45,734 nt of DNA from a virus, in IMG/VR virus record IMGVR_UViG_3300025728_000016, positions 1 through 45,734 of that record; one strand, written 5' to 3'. Below, in pieces: positions 1 through 6,052 of this stretch (within the stretch, counting starts at the first letter, position 1; each line of letters starts with the position of its first letter). Below the pieces are notes generated by a model. It had not been told where the DNA came from. It did not search any database and saw only the letters and a program-made list of their open reading frames with translations. The translations under genes were made by a program, and so were the position numbers.

Positions 1-107
1 ATCCAACCGAAGGCCCTCCCTACCAGCTCGCGGGCGACCAGGTCGAACTCTGGCTTCTTCGCACGCGCTAGAAGATTGTCGAATCGCATTTTCTGGAGCT
101 CGTTCAT
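1..107 (-). CDS. Unknown small protein, cut by window start
   Basis: An open frame starts at 107 on the minus strand behind a strong ribosome-binding site (GGAGG, spacing 5) and continues off the left edge. The visible 35 residues start MNELQKMRFDNLL and are charged and helical looking, with no motif I recognise. It points the same way as the rest of the leftward arm. It could be a small phage gene near the integrase. No function is inferred. Confidence 0.55.
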   Translation of the reverse strand, partial: MNELQKMRFDNLLARAKKPEFDLVARELVGRAFGW

Positions 108-128
108 GATCGCCTCCGTGGCGAGCTG

Positions 129-209
129 ATTGACCGCATTGATCAGATGCCCGCGCAGGTGACCAAGCCCTTGCCGTGAAGCACGCGGGCACCTGTCGAT
201 GCGGTCGAT
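129..209. repeat. Long imperfect inverted repeat
   Basis: Arms at 129-156 and 183-209 pair over about 27 positions with a few G-U pairs, one bulge and a 26-nt loop. Both arms contain the word TGCGGTC (as GACCGCA on the left). It lies just upstream of the minus-strand gene that begins at 107, so it would be in that gene's 5' leader or promoter region. Possible roles are a structured leader RNA or a protein site. Confidence 0.5.
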
Positions 210-609
210 GAATTAACCAAACACACTCAGCTGCAACCACAAGAACGCGAACGGCCAAGGGGCAGCGGAGGGGTTGCATGTGGGTGTGTTCGGGAGGTGA
301 AGGGGTTCCGCATGTGCGGGCACTGAAACCATGTGCTGCGAGGGGTGGGCCTGCCTTCCGGCCGATGCGCGGTGACATCGACGGCCCTGCTTTCCGCTGC
401 CTGCCAGGGTGTTGGGCGCCGCCTTCAGGCTTACGGCGCCACGCAGGTGAATCAGCTCGCTTACTTCATGGCGGTATCTCCTGTAGCGCTTCCCATGAAA
501 TGGCGTGGGCACCTTTTCTCAAATTTCCAAGGTGATGCAGGTGGGCGGTTATAGGCCGCAGTTTCGTCCGCATCCCACTGCCCACTCTGTGAATGGGCAG
601 GAGGATGGT
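210..609. other. Gene-poor segment with no convincing coding sequence
   Basis: Four hundred bases carry several short open frames on both strands, none with a good start signal or natural-looking composition. On the minus strand a clear Shine-Dalgarno (ACAGGAGATACCGCC) precedes a minimal start-lysine-stop frame (ATG AAG TAA, about 465-473). A perfect 7-bp stem GGCGCCG/CGGCGCC follows at 415-440. That combination looks like a leader or structured RNA rather than a protein gene. I cannot assign it. Confidence 0.3.
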
Positions 610-1257
610 TCAGTCGTCGTCAGGTTCTGGCTCCCAGCCCTTCACCTCATAGGCAAAGGCCTGCCACTTTTCTTGTTCGGCCTTCGACATTTTGTTCCAG
701 CCCTGCGATTCGTCCCGAGACACGAATTCGCCAGCTTTTAGCTTCAGCGTTCCACAGTTGCTACCGATGTCTTCATCGGCGTAAACCACGGAGATTTCTG
801 CTTCGGGATGCTTGGCTGATAGAGCTTTCAGGACAGGCTCAGGACAGCTCCATGCGGTATCGAATTTCAGCGTGCCAGCTTCAAGGTCGGGATCCTGATC
901 GCAGGCGTTCCACTTCGTACCCCAGTTCGCATTGGCGAAGTCGAGGGTGTGGAAGTGCCCGGTCAGCCGCTTGTTGCGCAGCATCTGTACGAACTGCTCA
1001 AACTGCTCGTCGTTGAGCTTCAGTGCGTTGGCGCCCTGACGATTTGATTGCTGAAGGGAGGCGATCAGCGGGTGTTCGTTCAATGGCTGGCCGCTGATGA
1101 CCTCGGCGCACTGCTCGGCAGCACTGTCGATTCCGTTCCAGGGAAAAGATCCAGCGAAGGTAATCAGCGTGTTGAAGTCGATTCGTCCTTCGGCATTGAT
1201 CAACGATTGCAGCACCTCTTTAGGGGCGCTGACTTTGTTGGTTACCCAATTCGGCAT
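610..1257 (-). CDS. YubB/Api92-like protein
   Basis: The protein starts MPNWVTNKVSA, the N-terminal signature of the DUF1281/Api92/YubB group, whose C-terminal half is a ferredoxin-like fold. Length from this start is 215 residues. The C-terminal part is rich in W and acidic residues (GTKWNACDQDPD, KGWEPEPDDD). The frame stays open further upstream (ATG at 1386, GTG at 1470), so the N-terminus is uncertain. I chose the start that matches the family and has CGGAG nearby. It is the first sizeable gene downstream of the leftward promoter at 1614-1642 and so should be repressor controlled. The biochemical role of the family is unknown to me. Confidence 0.7.
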   Translation of the reverse strand: MPNWVTNKVSAPKEVLQSLINAEGRIDFNTLITFAGSFPWNGIDSAAEQCAEVISGQPLNEHPLIASLQQSNRQGANALKLNDEQFEQFVQMLRNKRLTGHFHTLDFANANWGTKWNACDQDPDLEAGTLKFDTAWSCPEPVLKALSAKHPEAEISVVYADEDIGSNCGTLKLKAGEFVSRDESQGWNKMSKAEQEKWQAFAYEVKGWEPEPDDD

Positions 1258-1607
1258 TTTGGTTGCTCCGGTTGATTTCCCGTCTGGCCCTGTCTCCAAG
1301 GCCAGCCAGTGAAATCTGGTGTTGCTGGGTTCCGTTACCTGCCACGGTTTCCAGGGCTGCCTTTCGGCTCTCTCCACCACGCTCATCGCCTGAGTCCTCT
1401 CTTGGCCTGCGTCACACATTTCATGACCGGTGTTCTTCGCTGGCTGGCTTGCGTGGCTTCGCGTACTCACATCTGGTGAGCACGGCCAGTTCCAGAGCTG
1501 GCATGGGTCGACTGTTTGTTGCTCGCATTTACCGGTTGCCCGGGGTAGTCGATCGCGAGGATCTCAGCAGGGGTAAAGAGCGGTTCGGAGCGGTGTGTCG
1601 CTGCGAT
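1258..1607 (-). other. Leader of the leftward early transcript; possible tiny coupled ORFs
   Basis: Between the predicted PL start (about 1607) and the YubB-like gene lie 350 bases. One frame (62 codons, ending at 1467) overlaps a GTG start at 1470 by GTGA. Its only ATGs fall inside the promoter and operator, so a PL transcript could not use them. A 27-codon ORF starting ATG CCA GCT (about 1502) has no ribosome-binding site. By analogy with lambda this could be an antitermination leader, but I saw no convincing boxA/boxB. Confidence 0.25.
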
Positions 1608-1613
1608 GGGTGA

Positions 1614-1642
1614 AATATAGGAGTACCCATATTTCATGTCAA
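1614..1642 (-). promoter_or_regulatory. Leftward early promoter PL
   Basis: On the minus strand TTGACA (1642-1637) and TATATT (1619-1614) are separated by exactly 17 bases, an almost perfect sigma-70 promoter. Both hexamers overlap repressor-type operators, so transcription leftward should be silent in the lysogen. Confidence 0.8.
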
Positions 1643-1656
1643 TGGGTATTCCCATA
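1616..1656. promoter_or_regulatory. Left operators OL (two sites)
   Basis: Two 16-bp near-palindromes, TATAGGAGTACCCATA (1616-1631) and AATGGGTATTCCCATA (1641-1656), are 25 bp apart. They match the three sites between repressor and cro (consensus TATGGGTATTCCCATA). One covers the -10 and the other the -35 of PL. The repressor at 4891-5556 is the obvious ligand. Confidence 0.8.
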
Positions 1657-1674
1657 AATTTATAGGCAGGCGAT

Positions 1675-1697
1675 AAAAAGCCCGCACTTGGCGGGCT
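1675..1697 (-). terminator. Rho-independent terminator after the DUF1654 gene
   Basis: Stem AGCCCGC/GCGGGCT with a 5-nt loop is followed on the minus strand by TTTTT, five bases after the stop of the gene at 1702. It insulates that gene from PL. Confidence 0.8.
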
Positions 1698-1701
1698 CTA
1701 T

Positions 1702-1953
1702 TTAGGCTTCGCAGTATTCTCGCCAGCCTATCTTGAAGGAGTCTTCATCGACCCTCTGCACCCGGATGCCTTGAGTGCTGGCTATCTCATTCATCAGCCT
1801 CCACCAGTCTGACTTACCCTCATTGGGCAGCCTGGAGACGGTAACGAACTGGACCTTCTGAACATTGGGATCGCTGATGATCTCTTTAACGCGGTGGCCG
1901 ATCTGCTCGTAGGAGCGGGGCTTAATCTGGGTGAACTCGGGCTGCTGAAGCAT
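1702..1953 (-). CDS. DUF1654 family protein, SOS controlled
   Basis: This 83-residue protein has the DUF1654 pattern: a SYEQIGHRV helix near residue 14, then the line VSRLPNEGKSDWWRLMNEI. DUF1654 proteins are small and, to my knowledge, restricted to Pseudomonas and their phages. The start has a strong site (TGGAGGTTCACC then ATG). A perfect LexA box lies 22 bp upstream of the start and a terminator closes the gene, so it is a monocistronic SOS unit inside the immunity arm. It is likely expressed when the host is DNA damaged. Its function is not established. Confidence 0.85.
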   Translation of the reverse strand: MLQQPEFTQIKPRSYEQIGHRVKEIISDPNVQKVQFVTVSRLPNEGKSDWWRLMNEIASTQGIRVQRVDEDSFKIGWREYCEA

Positions 1954-1974
1954 GGTGAACCTCCATTTCTACTG

Positions 1975-1990
1975 CTGTATGCATATACAG
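1975..1990. promoter_or_regulatory. SOS (LexA) box
   Basis: CTGTATGCATATACAG fits the CTG-N10-CAG consensus perfectly and is palindromic at its ends. It lies just upstream of the DUF1654 gene, overlapping its likely promoter (minus-strand TTGGAT upstream). The same 16 bases recur at 44,256-44,271. Confidence 0.9.
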
Positions 1991-2056
1991 TAAAAAGGAT
2001 CCAAACGAATGGCAATAGGCTTGGAGTACAAATGTTCTCCTGCGGCAGTCGGGCGC

Positions 2057-2080
2057 AAAAAAGCCCGCGAATAGCGGGCT
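2057..2080 (-). terminator. Rho-independent terminator
   Basis: Stem AGCCCGC/GCGGGCT, the same stem as at 1679-1697, is followed by six T on the minus strand. It ends the transcript of the genes at 2090-2609 before the SOS unit. Confidence 0.8.
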
Positions 2081-2089
2081 CGGAAGCAA

Positions 2090-2293
2090 TCAGTCCTCCA
2101 GTAGGACTAGGGTCAGTAGAACCGTCTTCAGATTGTCATCGATAGGCCTCAAAGCGGCCCGTACCTTAGCCGCAAGACGGAGATTTCCGGAGTCTTCAGC
2201 CCAGTCGGCTATCTCATCAATGGCCGCTGCCAGTGCGATCTGGTTGTCATTGAAAGCCTTCAGTAGGCCAGGGAGCATATCCAAGTTGCGCAT
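2090..2293 (-). CDS. Small helical protein of unknown function
   Basis: This 67-residue protein starts MRNLDMLPGLLKAF behind an excellent site (GGAGGG, spacing 5 to ATG). It is amphipathic and all-helical in appearance (QIALAAAIDEIADWAEDSG, then a second helix). I do not recognise a family. A longer frame exists upstream but its residues look non-natural and lack a start signal. It lies between a terminator and the gene at 2382, probably in one leftward transcript with it. Confidence 0.65.
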   Translation of the reverse strand: MRNLDMLPGLLKAFNDNQIALAAAIDEIADWAEDSGNLRLAAKVRAALRPIDDNLKTVLLTLVLLED

Positions 2294-2381
2294 AGCGATC
2301 CCTCCGCGTGGAAAGGGAAGCGTAGCAGGCGGGAAGGGTAGAAACGTAAACTCGTGCGAGACAGGCTGGACGGGCATCAAA

Positions 2382-2609
2382 TCAGCAGCGTCCTCCGAGA
2401 GCGTATGCATCGGAGAAAAGCCTTTTCAACTGGCTGGCGTTCTCCTGAAATGCGGATATTTCGGGCCTATCGATTGTCATGCGGAACGATCGGTCAGCGC
2501 CGACGATCTGGAATGTGGCATGACAGCGCCCAGTTCGTAGCAGCGTCACTTCAATGCCTGGCGGCGAGAGGAAGGGAAGATTGCGAGTGATGCGGTCATG
2601 GTAGGGCAT
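2382..2609 (-). CDS. Hypothetical protein, 75 residues
   Basis: The frame begins MPYHDRITRNLPFLSPPG with CAGGAGAACGCT before the ATG. The middle (TGRCHATFQIVGADRSFRMTIDRPE) looks like a beta-rich small domain. No family recognised. It is the distal part of the minus-strand immunity arm, 88 bp upstream of the small helical gene. Confidence 0.55.
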   Translation of the reverse strand: MPYHDRITRNLPFLSPPGIEVTLLRTGRCHATFQIVGADRSFRMTIDRPEISAFQENASQLKRLFSDAYALGGRC

Positions 2610-2735
2610 AGCGTTCTCCTGGATGAGTTCCAGGCCGAACTTATGTGACTGGATCAATACCGCAAAGAGATTTGCAGTTAATTGCGAAGCTGGGAAAGCA
2701 GATACGAAACGCCCGGCGCTGGGCCGGCCTTTCTG

Positions 2736-3137
2736 TTAAGTACGCCAAATAGGCTCGAAAAACAGTTTTATCTCTTTCGGGGTATGCCGAGAATTCAAGA
2801 CGCCTTCACAGATTCTGGCAAACACAGCGCTATCCATTGGCTCCTTCGGAACCAGCAGTTGACGACGAACACCTTCCTCCAGGGTCTGAACTGACTCAAT
2901 CCTTGCTTTGGAATACAGGACAAAGCTAGCAGTTCGGATGAAAGGGTGATCGCCTGGCCCTAATAAGCAGCAGGAGTCATGGAAGCGTTTCGGGCGGATC
3001 GTCGAAATGCTGACCATGAGCACGAGCTTTTGGTCACTGATTGGGTCGTTGAGCAGAATGAACAAGTGCTTTAGGTCGGGCTGTTCTTCTGTGCCAGATG
3101 GCACCAGTACAGTGGCGCGACGAGTGACTATGAACAT
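2736..3137 (-). CDS. Putative toxin of a Panacea-type TA pair
   Basis: This 133-residue protein overlaps the 3' end of the Panacea gene by 10 bp, so translation should be coupled. It has a compact sheet-rich look: RATVLVPSG, KHLFILLNDP, KLVLMVSIST, then GPGDHPFIRTASFVLY and LLVPKEPMDSAVFARICEG. The G-D-H-P-F-I segment followed by a conserved serine resembles a small PemK/MazF-like SH3-type family found next to diverse antitoxins; that comparison is from memory. In PanAT loci the neighbour of the Panacea protein is the toxin, which is the main basis for this call. Chemistry and target are unknown. Confidence 0.6.
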   Translation of the reverse strand: MFIVTRRATVLVPSGTEEQPDLKHLFILLNDPISDQKLVLMVSISTIRPKRFHDSCCLLGPGDHPFIRTASFVLYSKARIESVQTLEEGVRRQLLVPKEPMDSAVFARICEGVLNSRHTPKEIKLFFEPIWRT

Positions 3138-3700
3138 CTGATCCTCGAAAATAGCTGATCCATGCTGTTGTGACTTTCCAATTCTTGCTGAGCTTGTCGA
3201 GCCTCTGCCGGTGTTCTTCCGAGAGCGACAAATACATCCCTGTAATCTATAGGACGTGACGACCCTTCAGGATCTTGCCACTCTGCACAATGGTCATGAG
3301 TGAAGTTCCGCAGCTCCCAAGGGGCCATGGCGCCGTACTCAGCTTGCACGGCTTCGAGCACATCAATGTCAGCCTCGCTAAGCGCTGGAAGGTCCAGATC
3401 CTGCTGACATGCTGTTTGTTTCAAGCTGAGCATATGGCCCGCTCGATCGGCGATCAGACTGTCCCAACCGTCGCTGACCGAGAACCCCGAGCCGTTCATG
3501 AGCTCGTAGGTTTTCGAGAGCACTGGGCCATGCGGCATAGATACCATTCGGTCGCCTGAGATCGGGGCATCAAACATATCCAGCGCACGGCGGTCGGCAA
3601 GATAAAGAAGCTTCATCAATTTCAAAATTGATAAGCATCCGTCATTCCTTTGAATAAAAAAGGCTGCCATTTGAGCAACCTTGCGTTCGTTGAACGCCAT
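3128..3700 (-). CDS. Panacea-domain (SocA/DUF4065) antitoxin
   Basis: The 190-residue protein carries the Panacea core: LSILKLMKLLYLADRRALD at about residues 27-45, then SGDRMVSMPHGPVLSKTYELMN. This domain neutralises many unrelated toxins in PanAT systems and is also found in SocA-type adaptors. The start is the ATG with GGAGGT 7 bases upstream. A consensus promoter (3,781-3,808), a 7-bp inverted repeat just ahead of the start and a large hairpin lie upstream, so the pair has its own control and could be expressed in the lysogen. A phage-carried PanAT pair would suit superinfection defence or prophage maintenance. Confidence 0.85.
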   Translation of the reverse strand: MAFNERKVAQMAAFFIQRNDGCLSILKLMKLLYLADRRALDMFDAPISGDRMVSMPHGPVLSKTYELMNGSGFSVSDGWDSLIADRAGHMLSLKQTACQQDLDLPALSEADIDVLEAVQAEYGAMAPWELRNFTHDHCAEWQDPEGSSRPIDYRDVFVALGRTPAEARQAQQELESHNSMDQLFSRIRCS

Positions 3701-3717
3701 GGTCCACACCTCCAAAT

Positions 3718-3739
3718 GTATTCCCAGTCTGTGGAATAC
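3718..3739. promoter_or_regulatory. Inverted repeat in the TA leader, possible operator
   Basis: Perfect arms GTATTCC and GGAATAC are separated by 8 bases, 18 bp upstream of the antitoxin start and downstream of its promoter. It could be the TA autoregulatory operator. It also shares GTATTCCCA with the phage repressor operators, so weak repressor binding is possible. Confidence 0.45.
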
Positions 3740-3780
3740 CGCGCGGAAATCGCACGCTTGTCACTCGCTACGGGTGCGCG

Positions 3781-3808
3781 ATTATCGCCAGTTCGCAGGC
3801 AGTGTCAA
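3781..3808 (-). promoter_or_regulatory. Promoter of the Panacea TA pair
   Basis: Minus strand TTGACA (3808-3803) and GATAAT (3786-3781) with a 16-base spacer. This is independent of the phage PL and PRM promoters. Confidence 0.7.
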
Positions 3809-3816
3809 CAGAATCC

Positions 3817-3851
3817 GCGCCACGAAACGGCATCTCATCGTTTCGTGGCGC
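3817..3851. repeat. Hairpin element copy 1 (GCGCCACG family)
   Basis: Perfect 13-bp arms GCGCCACGAAACG and CGTTTCGTGGCGC enclose 9 bases. Related elements occur at 6,657-6,692 and 15,484-15,520. This copy lies directly upstream of the TA promoter's -35. There is no T-run, so it is not a standard terminator; a protein-binding palindrome is more likely. Confidence 0.6.
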
Positions 3852-3976
3852 ACACGGTGACTATAGGTTAGTGAATCGAATCGGTCACTGGTTCCCTCAT
3901 TGTTTCGGCTGATTGCAGGCATTCTTTACGTCAATAAGCAGTCATGCGTCGAATGTGGATGCATGTTGCCGACGTT

Positions 3977-4489
3977 TCAAGGCATCTCCCCGGTGTTTAG
4001 CAGGCGGCAGAATTCGGCTGAATCAATGATGAACGCGCCGGCTTCTTGGGCTTTGATGACCTTGGATGGACCCGCATTGTCTCCGTAGCAGAGAAACGTA
4101 AGACTTTTTCCCGCAGTTCTCATGACCTTCATGCCCGACTCTTCCGCCTGGCGCTCAAGCTCTGCGCGATGCGCTGCAGCAAAACCGGTAAAAAGAATCT
4201 GATGAATGCCTCTGGGAAGTAGAGTCGGTTGCCCAGAAGCGGCCGCTGACGCAGCGAATTCAACCGGGCTTTGGCGCGGGGCGGCGGTGGGTGCAGCAGG
4301 CGCGGCATCTCCCAGTAATAGCTCTTCACCGACGAGAAACGCAACGATTCGATCCTTGCGGTAGCTTTTCGGAAATGTATCTGCGTCCGTCCGGCCTTGC
4401 AGGTAGAGGGACGTTTCTTTCCACTGGATCAGTTCACGATCGCTGACGTCGCCTTTGGAATCCTTGTACGTAAACCGGATCACGCTCAT
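3977..4489 (-). CDS. BRCT-domain protein with WYL-like N-terminus
   Basis: Residues about 97-170 form a BRCT-type fold: HQILFTGF, then RAELERQAEESGMKVM, KSLTFLCYGDN, SKVIKAQEAG, IIDSAEFCRLL. That is the pattern of ligase-type BRCT domains, which bind DNA ends or protein partners. The first 60 residues (SVIRFTYKDSKG, RELIQW) look like a short WYL-like module. The start is the ATG with GGAGTG upstream, giving 170 residues. It is transcribed with the repressor-side genes. A stand-alone BRCT protein in a prophage may act in DNA repair or ligand sensing; the exact role is unknown. Confidence 0.75.
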   Translation of the reverse strand: MSVIRFTYKDSKGDVSDRELIQWKETSLYLQGRTDADTFPKSYRKDRIVAFLVGEELLLGDAAPAAPTAAPRQSPVEFAASAAASGQPTLLPRGIHQILFTGFAAAHRAELERQAEESGMKVMRTAGKSLTFLCYGDNAGPSKVIKAQEAGAFIIDSAEFCRLLNTGEMP

Positions 4490-4519
4490 TGCATTCACTC
4501 CATGTGGTGGGGGCAAGCG

Positions 4520-4849
4520 CTAACTTTGGGATTCATTACTCTTAAGGCAAGACTGAAAAATCACGTCCCTGAACTTCACTACCGCTCTTTCTTGATATTC
4601 CTCGCTGGAGAACCGATCTTCTCGGTATGCACCATCGATTAGCATCTTGAAAACCTTCGATGTGTGATCCTCGCCAGTCACAGACGCTTTGTACATTTCT
4701 GCCATAGGGACACCGTGCTGACGGGCTTTCATCACCGACTCAGCCATCCGGTCCATTAGGTTGCAGTCGTCCGCTTTTCGCTGCTCGGCGAAACTGAAAG
4801 CGGGGAGAAGGGCACAAGTTGCGAGAAGGCATAGCAACGATTTGTTCAA
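4520..4849 (-). CDS. Secreted small protein
   Basis: A TTG start (4849) behind AAGGAC gives a 109-residue protein with a clear signal peptide: NKSLLCLLATCALLPAFSFA, cleavage after AFSFA. The mature part is helical with two cysteines (DDC near the start, QSC near the end) that could form a disulfide. No in-frame ATG lies in the right place. It sits just downstream of the repressor on the same strand and is likely co-transcribed from PRM, so it would be made in the lysogen. That fits a lysogenic conversion (moron) gene; the function is unknown. Confidence 0.65.
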   Translation of the reverse strand: MNKSLLCLLATCALLPAFSFAEQRKADDCNLMDRMAESVMKARQHGVPMAEMYKASVTGEDHTSKVFKMLIDGAYREDRFSSEEYQERAVVKFRDVIFQSCLKSNESQS

Positions 4850-4890
4850 AGGATCCGTCCTTATTAGTAGCTGAATTGATGCCACGCAGG

Positions 4891-5556
4891 TCACAGCTTC
4901 ATAAGCGCACGAACCACGACTCCGATGATTCGACAGTCGTCCTCGCACGTCTCCATCGGGTAGGCGGGGTTCAGGGGCTTGAGGAATCGCCGACCGCCGT
5001 CGTCGACCAACTTCTTAAACGTGGCCTTGTCGCTGTTTGACAGCTTCGCAATCACCAGCTTGCCGGAATAAGCGTCCGCCTCAGTGTCCACCAGGATCAG
5101 GCTGCCCTCGGGCACACTCTGACCAACCGGCGATGTCATCGAGTCGCCTTTGACCTCAAGCCAGAACGCCGGCCCCTTAGAATTGTAGTCGGACATCTCG
5201 TAGTGGTCAGAAAAGCCAGGAGGGTAGGGCTCAACTGCTTCGGCCCAAGCGCCGGCGGCGACCCATGAAATGACCGGATACCGGAACATCATGTTGGGCT
5301 GGTCTGCCATGGCCACGTTCGCGGGCTCATCACCTTGTGAAGTTGCGCGGCGAACCATTTCACCCTTGCCATCTGAAAGCCAAAGGGCATCGACGCCACA
5401 AACGCTCGCGATTTTCGCAACATGAGCGGTGGCCTTGGATTTGCCCCTTTCGAGATCGGAAATCGACGTCTGCGTGATCCCGGCTCGTTGAGCCAGCTCA
5501 GCCTGGTTGAGATTTGCGTGTCGACGGGCGGCTTTTAAGCGGTCTTTAAATTCCAT
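4891..5556 (-). CDS. CI-like repressor, HTH plus S24 peptidase
   Basis: The 221-residue protein has an XRE helix-turn-helix (AELAQRAGITQTSISDLERG, about 19-38) and a C-terminal S24 autoprotease: cleavage-type pair A101-G102 (WVAAGAW), nucleophile S139 (GDSM) and K171 (KLVIAKL). It should hold the prophage silent and self-cleave when RecA is activated. The start is at 5556; the predicted PRM -10 lies 7 bases ahead of the ATG, so the mRNA is probably leaderless as for lambda cI. Five matching operators flank its immunity arm. The frame is open further upstream, but that part runs into the operators and cro. Confidence 0.95.
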   Translation of the reverse strand: MEFKDRLKAARRHANLNQAELAQRAGITQTSISDLERGKSKATAHVAKIASVCGVDALWLSDGKGEMVRRATSQGDEPANVAMADQPNMMFRYPVISWVAAGAWAEAVEPYPPGFSDHYEMSDYNSKGPAFWLEVKGDSMTSPVGQSVPEGSLILVDTEADAYSGKLVIAKLSNSDKATFKKLVDDGGRRFLKPLNPAYPMETCEDDCRIIGVVVRALMKL

Positions 5557-5563
5557 CCGCCGA

Positions 5564-5592
5564 GTATTACGGGTGCTCCCATATCCTTGCAA
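5564..5592 (-). promoter_or_regulatory. Repressor maintenance promoter PRM
   Basis: Minus strand TTGCAA (5592-5587) and TAATAC (5569-5564) are 17 bases apart. Only seven bases separate the -10 from the repressor ATG, so transcription would begin at or next to the start codon. Confidence 0.65.
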
Positions 5593-5631
5593 ATCGGCAT
5601 TCCCATAATCTACTATATGGGTATTCCCGTA
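5568..5631. promoter_or_regulatory. Right operators OR (three sites)
   Basis: TACGGGTGCTCCCATA (5568-5583), AATCGGCATTCCCATA (5592-5607) and TATGGGTATTCCCGTA (5616-5631) start exactly 24 bp apart. The cro-proximal site overlaps the PR -10 and transcription start; the repressor-proximal site overlaps the PRM -10; the middle site has one degenerate half. The arrangement is that of lambda OR1-OR3. Confidence 0.85.
5587..5616 (+). promoter_or_regulatory. Rightward early promoter PR
   Basis: TTGCAA (5587-5592) and TACTAT (5611-5616) with an 18-base spacer drive cro. The -35 hexamer is self-complementary and is the same six bases used by PRM on the other strand. Confidence 0.65.
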
Positions 5632-5643
5632 TGGAGGGGCGAT

Positions 5644-5859
5644 ATGAACACTATTTTCCAGGACCTCGTCACCTTCTTCGGGACGCAGGAAACCACCGCC
5701 GAAAAGCTCAAGGTTGATCAAAGCACCGTCTCTGGCTGGGTTCGTGGCAAGCACGGGATGTCTCCGATTGTTGCGAAGCGGGCAGAGGCGCTGACCCAGG
5801 GTGAGTTCAAGAAAGAGACCCTGTGCCCATCGTTCCCATGGGCCGAGATGGCGGCTTAG
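5644..5859 (+). CDS. Cro/YdaS-like regulator
   Basis: The 71-residue protein begins MNTIFQDLVTFFGTQETT, followed by a helix-turn-helix (AEKLKVDQSTVSGWVRGKHG) and ends LCPSFPWAEMAA. This is the Cro/YdaS-type architecture seen opposite S24 repressors in gamma-proteobacterial phages. It follows PR with ATGGAGGGGCGAT ahead of the ATG. It probably binds the same operators and shuts off repressor synthesis during lytic growth. Confidence 0.88.
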   Translation: MNTIFQDLVTFFGTQETTAEKLKVDQSTVSGWVRGKHGMSPIVAKRAEALTQGEFKKETLCPSFPWAEMAA

Positions 5860-6052
5860 AGCTGAGCGAGACCGTCGCCTGCTCAAAGCCGCGCAGAGCT
5901 TCATCGCTCAACTGATCACGCAACTGACTGGCCTTCTGCTCGAACGCAGGCCAGAGCCTCATCTGAGAAGACAGGGGCAGGGTGGATGCCAAGGCACCTA
6001 CAAAGCAGCACAGGGCGGTTATCTCGCCCTGTAGTTCGGAAGAGTCGGTCAT
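5807..6052 (-). CDS. Antisense small protein between cro and cII
   Basis: An 81-residue frame begins MTDSSELQGEITALCCF with AAGGACGCATCC before the ATG. It has a hydrophobic first helix (ALCCFVGALAS), then a charged helix. It reads against the early operon and overlaps the last 53 bases of cro tail to tail. Its composition and start signal look real, but I cannot name a family. Transcription across it would be antisense to cro, so a regulatory effect is possible. No clear promoter found. Confidence 0.55.
   Translation of the reverse strand: MTDSSELQGEITALCCFVGALASTLPLSSQMRLWPAFEQKASQLRDQLSDEALRGFEQATVSLSSKPPSRPMGTMGTGSLS

Noticed and set aside
213-512. 99-codon minus-strand frame at the left end
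   Set aside because: Residues are rich in H, P, R and C without plausible structure and there is no ribosome site. Listed as non-coding instead.
1-600. Integrase gene in the window
   Set aside because: No tyrosine or serine recombinase motif is visible on either strand; it is probably beyond the left edge.
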